Assembly (NCBI GenBank): GCA_002286715.1
Contig: NSJX01000049.1
Span: 33,385-97,384, forward strand
Direction: 5' to 3'
DNA: 64,000 nucleotides
From: Dentipellis sp. KUC8613
Lineage: Eukaryota > Basidiomycota > Agaricomycetes > Russulales > Hericiaceae
Under the pieces are notes generated by a model. It was not told where the DNA came from, did not search any database, and worked only from the letters and a program-made list of their open reading frames with translations. A program made the translations under genes and the position numbers. Of the stretch, positions 57,956-64,000 are shown piece by piece. How positions within the stretch are numbered: position 1 is the first letter of the stretch; each line of letters starts with the position of its first letter.

Positions 57956-59455
57956 TGCTGCGGTATCTGCAGCTCAAGCGATTCTATCCAATCCTCTGAA
58001 AACAGTCGATGTCAAATCCGAGACTGAACTTTTGAGAGACGTGATCTTGCGAAGCGGTCAGCTAGAATAAGCGTCCCTCGGTAGTAACAGAGTCTATGCA
58101 TGCCTGCCAACACAGAGACATCCACATATGAATGGAGAGCTTACCTATCAGGGAACAAAGGGAGTGTTCGGATGAGTACGGGATCTCGAGCACGCCGCAG
58201 TAAGAGAAACAGAACAAGGTGCACTTACTATGGACGTATTCCTTGTACTTCGCATTCTCATGGTTGTTATCCTGGTCCATATTTATCACAGGTCATACTG
58301 ACGACTATTCAGGAGAATAGACGACTTCTGCAGTAGTCACCTTCGGTCTCAACGGTATAGAAGCTGAACGTGTCGTGAAAGCCGTGGCTAGGATTTGGGC
58401 GCTTAGTCAGGCCACCTGGCTGGCGTCAAATCGTTCCTCTGCCAGTGTGGCCATATGCTCACTCTCACGATGATACTCAACCACACCCGGATTCGGACTC
58501 ACACATGGAACCATAGGCATATTGAAGGCTGTCTCGTGAAGATAGGCGGTGGTGAGCGTATCTGACTTTGATCCACCCATGTCCTCCGTGTCGACTTTAG
58601 TTTTAGTTTCTGGCGTAAGTATACCGTACTTGCCGCGGCGACCTCTTCCGTTGATGAGGCAGCCCATGCTATTCTCTCATCCTTCAGGCAGTATCGGAAG
58701 AGATACCAGCTACTTCCCTGGCTCGCCTTGACCTCTCAGTTCAAGCGGGATGGCGGTGACTGGCGGGCAATAGACACGAACAGGACCCGACGCGCAAAGA
58801 GGCAGGGGGTACCGGTGGGCCGCTATGCAACTTGAACAGCACGTACCCGCCGAGAATTCTTCTGACAGCCAGTCCTCTGTCGATGGCTATGGCAGGATGG
58901 TCCTGGCCACCCCACACCAACCTAGCTTGCACGCTTCAGCAAGCCGCTAGCAACTGTGACCGGAGACTCTCGAACCGCGCTTCGTCTCCAACAGGCTTCA
59001 ATAATCTAAATGCTATGTACATGCGGTTACAGTCGGGAAGATCCTCTTTACGGATTCACGACGACGATATTTGCAATCGATAACACTAACACTGCTCTTC
59101 TTCGATATTGCTACCTATCGCGTACTCGTACAACTGACGCGCACCGCGCGGGTATACTAGTATCACCGACTCCAAGGCCTTCCTCGGGCGCATACTGCAT
59201 ATGCATAGCCTGAGTCCGCCTCCGTACGCTGCGGTCGTAGTACCAGAGCCCGCATTGCGGTCTCGGACCATCATATGCACGACAGCCGTGCAGCTGCTGC
59301 GAACGGTCGCGCGACCTAGACAAAGTCAACATCACCACAAGCTGCAAGCTACAAATTCATCGACAATGGCGTCGAGGGCCACAGCAACATGAACGGCCCC
59401 GGCACCGGCTACTAAGCGCCACGCTTTGACTCGGGTCTGAGATCTGACACTCGGG
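57956..59455. repeat. S9 upstream region
   Basis: Matches the S7 and S8 flanks to about 58340 and the S8 flank again to about 58740. ACAAAGGGA lies at 58155-58163, about 204 bp upstream of the start. 58741-59455 is unique, with no gene called. Confidence 0.5.
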
Positions 59456-59515
59456 GTGCGCCACGACCACGACCACAATTACGACCACGACCACAATTAC
59501 AACCACGACTGCGAC
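59456..59515. repeat. Simple repeat of CGACCACAATTA type
   Basis: About five tandem, slightly varied units of ACGACCAC / CACAATTA between 59462 and 59512. Confidence 0.6.
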
Positions 59516-59593
59516 TCGGAGTTCAGCATGTGAGGTACATTGTGGACGGCGGACAATGCGTACGACGAGGTTGGCGAGGAGTGGCGCTCGGGT

Positions 59594-59606
59594 GGGTATA
59601 TATACT
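59594..59606 (+). promoter_or_regulatory. TATA-like element
   Basis: GGTATATATACTG. It is too close to the ATG at 59619 to serve it, which favours the ATG at 59823 after a possible leader intron (about 59742-59808). Confidence 0.4.
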
Positions 59607-59822
59607 GGGCCGCTCACCATGCCAGTCCCTTCTAAGTATCCGTCTTTCTACACCCACCTCCGCGCAGACGCAGAGTACAGCGACACCTGCGGTTTGCTGA
59701 ACCCATACGACAAACAGCGTTCACCAGTAGACATCACACAGTGAGCGTTACTCTTCATTATTGAAGGAAGAGGATCTGGCTGACCTTCGTTTCGTATGCG
59801 GTCTACAGAATCGCAGTCTCCG

Positions 59823-60199
59823 ATGTCTCCGTCGCACGAGACCCGAACCCAAACCCAACCCCAACCCCAACCTCTAACCACAGGTACACCCCCTTCCCTT
59901 CCCCTTACCCCTTCCCTCTCACCCGCCTAGACCCCCACTAACCCACTCACCCCTCATCCCCAGACCTCCCAGCATCCAATTCCAACCGATCCAACCAGGA
60001 CGTCGAAGACGAAACGCTGACCAACCCCCACCACCCCAACCCCGCCGAAGACGGCCCGCAGCGCCCCGACCCCACCACCCTCGCGCGGCACTACCTCTTC
60101 CAGATCCAGACGCTGACGCGGAAGAACGCGCGGCTGGCGAGGCGGATTGCGAGGCTCGAGGCGGAGAGGGAGCGCGTGATGCTGGGGCGGGAGGCGTGA
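59823..60199 (+). CDS. 98-residue coiled-coil protein
   Basis: Exon 1 59823-59883 (61 nt), intron GTACAC..CCCAG, exon 2 59964-60199. Starts MSPSHETRTQTQPQPQ, then Asn/Asp-rich, and ends in a basic zipper-like helix, LTRKNARLARRIARLEAERE. Exon 1 has the same length and phase as that of the gene at 61702, suggesting common descent. Another frame is also open across this locus, so the model is moderate. Function unknown. Confidence 0.5.
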
Positions 60200-60367
60200 G
60201 GTGGATATAGGGAGGCGTGAGGCGGAGAGGGAGCGGGCGATGGGGAGAGGCGTGAGATGGATCCATGCTGCGGGATGAGCTCGAGGAGGAGGCGTGAGGA
60301 AGGTGGGGGATACTGTATTGTTCCTTGAGAATCTATTACTCTGGCGCGAGGCGCTGGATTTGTTGCA

Positions 60368-61560
60368 TCATGCGCAGTCTAAGTGCGCGACGTCCGAGCT
60401 GGAAAATGGATTCAGAGCTTGAGCGCAATCCACACTCTTGCTCACCCCGTCAACGCGCTTTGACCTACAACCACAGCCCGCGCATCGTCCGCCGCCACAT
60501 TTCGCACTCCAAACTGCGAACAGCCAAAGCGGTCTCACATCCACGCGGCGTTTCGGGCGGCAGCAAAGGTGCGCTTGGACCTGGCCAATAGAACGTATGC
60601 GTATAAAGACAGGAAATTGACTGCTTCTCCCTCTGCCTCCCCTCTCACGGCACCTTCTGTTTACGTTGTTGGTGTCGTGAGGCGAGGAATGTGCGGCTGC
60701 TGGGGAGGAATGGGAGGCGAGAGGCGGAGGTGTGAGCTCGACGAGGAGGAATAGATTAGACGAGATCTATGAAGGGGAGCGGGGCGTTCGCTCGGCGGGA
60801 GGAAAGAAAGATCTATGCTGTATTGTATCGTCGTCCGGGAATAAACCATGATCAATCTACTGGATTCGCTGGGTTCGCTGGATTGATCATGCGCAGTCGA
60901 AGTGCATGATATGCGAGCTGGAAAATGGATTCACAGACCTTGAGCGCAATCCACAATGCGCAATGCGCAATACACAATACACAATCATGCCCACCCCGTC
61001 GACGCGCTTTGACCCATATCCGCAACCACGAGCACAGCTCGCGCATCGTCCGCCGCCGCTGCATTTCACACTCTACGCTGCGAACAGCCAAAGCCAACAG
61101 GCAAAGCGATCTCACATCTACGCGGCGCGGCATTGACGGTAAGACGCTGCTTGGACCTGAGGCATACTTAATGATTTTGGAGGGGTGAACTAGGCGAGAT
61201 GAAGGGGAGGGCAGCGTCCGCTCGGCGGAGAGATCTATATCGGATTGTCGCCCGGGAAGGATTCGCTGGGTTATGCGCAGTCTAAGTGCGTGATGTCTAG
61301 CCTAGAGGATAGAACTTTAGCACAGTTCACAATCCGCAATCCGCAATCTGCAATCCGCAATACACAATCTTGCTCACCCCGTCGATGCCCTTTGACCCGC
61401 GACCATACCCGCGCGCACTGCGCATTGACCGCCGCCACACTTCGCGCCGGAGACGAGCGAAGCCACACGGTCAAGGCAGTCTCGACTCAGACACGCGCTT
61501 TGTCCTCTCGGCAGCATTGACAGTAAGTCTGCACTTAGACCTGGAGAATAAAAGCTATAA
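60368..61560. repeat. Three tandem imperfect repeats of about 250-290 bp
   Basis: Copies at about 60368-60625, 60889-61180 and 61268-61560. Each begins 'atgcgcagtc.aagtgc' and includes 'caccccgtc' and 'gcctttgaccc'-like text, then 'cgccgccac..ttcgcac'. Copies 2 and 3 contain an inserted run of 'caatgcg'/'gcaatcc' units absent in copy 1. Copy 1 ends with a TATAAAG (60602-60608). They look like promoter regions multiplied between two coiled-coil genes. Confidence 0.65.
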
Positions 61561-61701
61561 CCCAACCGCCATTCCTTCCCACCCTCTCTTTTTCTCCTAC
61601 TAGCGTCATAAACTGTAAGCTCACGCAGCAAGTATCGCTACCATCCATTTGAAAAAAGCCAGCGCCAGACTGACCTCCCCCCCAGCTCATCCAGCCTGAG
61701 C

Positions 61702-62471
61702 ATGGCCCTCCTCTCCCCGCACAAGCCCGCGCACTGGCCCGCCGCCCCACAGAGGCTCGCCGGTACGTCCTGTCATCCCTCCATCCACCCTCTTCCACTC
61801 CTCCACCCTCCCATCCTCCCACACGAGCTCCATCCATCCTCTCATCCTCCCACCCACCATCCATCTTTCCGCATGAGTTCCATTCCCACCCCATGCTCAC
61901 GATTCGCAACACCACAACAGCACCCGCGCGCGCGGACGCGAAGCTGCAGCACGCCCTCCTTGCGCAGCGCACGCGCGCGGTCCGGCGCGTCCTCCGCGCG
62001 CGGCGCGGCGCGCTGCTCGTGCGCGAGGCGCAGGTGCTGCGGGCGGAGGCGGCGGCGCTGGAGGCGGAGATGCGCGAGGATGAGATGCGGGTGCCGCGCG
62101 CGGTTGAGGTGCGAGCGTGGGCGCTTGGCGGGGAGGCGTGGGCGCTTGGAGGGGGAGGACAAGCGCTTGGAGATGCACAGGCGCTCGGAGAAGGACAGGC
62201 GCCCGAGGTGGAAGGACAAGCGCCCGACGTAGACGCGCCCACCCCAATTCACGGACGGCTGCCCAGATCAGCACCATCGGCCGCCCCGCGCACGCGCACG
62301 CGTCTCGGGTTCGCAGCTGCGCTGCGGCGGGGGCGCGAGCGCGTGGAGGCGCTGTTGCGCGTGCTGGAGGAGGAGGAAGGGGAGGAAGGGGGGCTGGAGC
62401 TGGACGAGGCGACGTTGGGCGTGTTTGTGGAGGTGCTGGAGGTGGTGTGTCCGGAGGTTGTTAGGGTGTGA
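61702..62471 (+). CDS. 203-residue coiled-coil protein with ALG repeats
   Basis: Exon 1 61702-61762 (61 nt, MALLSPHKPAHWPAAPQ), intron GTACGT..CAACAG, exon 2 61921-62471. Residues 20-75 form an Ala/Arg-rich coiled coil (REAQVLRAEAAALEAEM). A degenerate tandem repeat follows: WALGGEAWALGGGGQALG, then QALGEGQAPEVEGQAPD. An acidic helical end contains VLEEEEGEEGGLELDEATL. No known domain. Promoter probably within the third tandem repeat upstream. Confidence 0.6.
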
Positions 62472-64000
62472 GTGCGGTGGCGGTGGGGGAGTGGAGGCGA
62501 GACTTCGAGATGGAGATGGAAGTGGTTTTTTAGGTCAGGGTAGTGTTCGGTATCTTCCCAGCTTGGACATCGCGTTGTGTCGGTGGTTATACTTGTACGA
62601 GTACTCTGAACGACAATTATAGATCTGCGTGCGCAAGATGTATGATGTGCTTTCCGACCACGAAGGACATGTACAATCCGACTCACCGTAGGAGAATAAA
62701 GCATTTTGGTACGCATATATGCAGTTAGCAAGTGCGCCGCGGCAAGGACATCGGACGAATGTCAAACGCGGCCCCGGCGGACGGGTGCTTCGAATTCTTG
62801 TCTCCTGCGCTGTCATCCAGGCTTCGGCTTCCACGCCGCATCTCGCATTCCACCGTCCTGAACCTTCTCTGGGCTCCTGTGCCTGCTGTTGCTGAACCGA
62901 TGAGTTACCGAATAAAGAGTGAAAGAACGGGCCCTTATCCATATGCATTCCTGCTCCGCCATCTCGTCTTCAGGTTATCTGCCAGTGCTATCTCTGCGCA
63001 GACATGAGATAGTAAATTTGGACGCATATATGCAGCCAGCAAGCGCACTGGGACCTTTTCGACTGCGGATATCAGCTGCAGCGCTACTGTCAGCGTTTTG
63101 GAGCCGGGATGGAAGGAGAACTTCTTCCTACTAACTGTCTCGCACCGTCTCGCGATCGCCCTTGTCATCTAACCTTTGGCTTGCCCATCGCATTTGAAGG
63201 GAACTTCTTGCTTCTCGGACCACGCCATCGTTGACATTGTCATCTAACCTTCGGCTTGCACATCGCATTTCGCGTCCTGAACCTTCTCCACGCACCCTCC
63301 AAGGCCTGGACCCGCCGTGCGTCTTCTGCGCACATCTAAATCTGAGTGGATCTCAAAATACGTACGTACAATCGCGTCGGAATGGCAGGTGCGCACTACA
63401 CATCGCGCTGCCATTCGCCAAGAGACGTCGACAAGACGCGATGTGGGTGCATCGTGCGTGCATTGCGTGCGTGATCGCCTATGTACATGAGCATGTCCAT
63501 GTCCATCACCACGTTCGAGTCCGGGCTCTCAACGTGCATACCGGACACCCTCGTCGCGTACGAATTAAATACACAGTCTGGGCGGCAGTCCACGGCCTGA
63601 TCAGCACTGGGCGGCATGGGCAGATAGCGCGTACGCGGAAGGGGTGAATGAATGAATAGATGGGTGTAGATCGTGATAGAGATGGAGATGGAGATGAACG
63701 CTCGCCAAGCACAGACTTGGACGTCCGTAAGTACGCAGCGTCCGCCAGTACGTGTCGCGAAATCGGCCAATGGTATGCGGGTCGAGGATCGTCTCTGTCT
63801 CTGTCTGTGGTAGACAGCACGGTCTTGAACGCCCCGCCCGTGCTCGATCGGCGAATGGGAGGAACAGTACCGGTGCTGTGTCGCTGCCAGTGCGTCCGGG
63901 GTGCAACGCCGCCGCCACCGCCAGTCTAAGGGGAGATCCGGGGATTTGTCGTGCATTTTTTCACAAGATTTCGATGGGGATCGCTGGGGATTGGGGGGCG
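62472..64000. other. Terminal spacer
   Basis: No gene called. 'cgcatatatgcag' followed by 'agcaag' occurs at 62714 and 63023, and 'cctgaaccttctc' at 62859 and 63278, so a short degenerate duplication is present. Confidence 0.3.

Noticed and set aside
1..64000. Search for retrotransposon or transposase genes
   Set aside because: No reverse transcriptase, integrase or transposase motif was recognised; duplications look segmental.

Overview
The window is nuclear DNA of a filamentous basidiomycete, most likely an agaricomycete (mushroom-forming fungus). The evidence is dense genes with many 50-60 nt GT..AG introns, microexons, a FunK1-type kinase, a Vts1 SAM protein and a GPI-type GH16 glucanase. 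No prokaryotic features or CRISPR arrays are visible. All gene models were built by hand from splice signals and frame continuity.

The window has three parts. (1) About 1-25.3 kb is an unstable multigene cluster. Two or three related gene families recur in it. 'L' genes encode a long, disordered Pro/Ser-rich protein, then a basic region and a helix-loop-helix-like segment split by a phase-1 intron, then a coiled coil. 'S' genes encode a small protein with a basic N-terminus, a central coiled coil and a C-terminal LRRE(A/G)RR tail. L and S genes lie tail to tail with 60-112 bp between stop codons: L1/S1, S2/L2, S4/L3, S5/L4, S6/L5. Some copies are solitary (S3) or decayed (L2, L5, N-terminally short L3). 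A third small family (A1, A2) opens the window, and a 2-oxoglutarate oxygenase gene sits between. Two fragments of a neighbouring lipase gene were carried along with S2 and S3.

(2) About 25.3-45 kb is a conventional, GC-rich gene block: FunK1 kinase, Tgl2-like lipase, short-chain dehydrogenase 1, VTS1, GH16 glucanase and short-chain dehydrogenase 2. Long gene-poor spacers include an ATGATAAT-rich repeat zone with a tRNA-like element.

(3) About 46-64 kb returns to the coiled-coil families in the opposite polarity: a partial L6, two small coiled-coil genes, the intact pair L7/S7, two further S copies (S8, S9) made by triplication, and two more small coiled-coil genes separated by a tandem triplicated promoter-like repeat.

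The main discovery candidate is this paired L/S system. It combines convergent partner genes, repeated segmental duplication, a bHLH-zipper-like signature in L, and a shared upstream motif (ACAAAGGG or ACAAGGG) resembling HMG-box/pheromone-response elements. Its function is unknown; any role in partner recognition or mating-linked regulation is inference.
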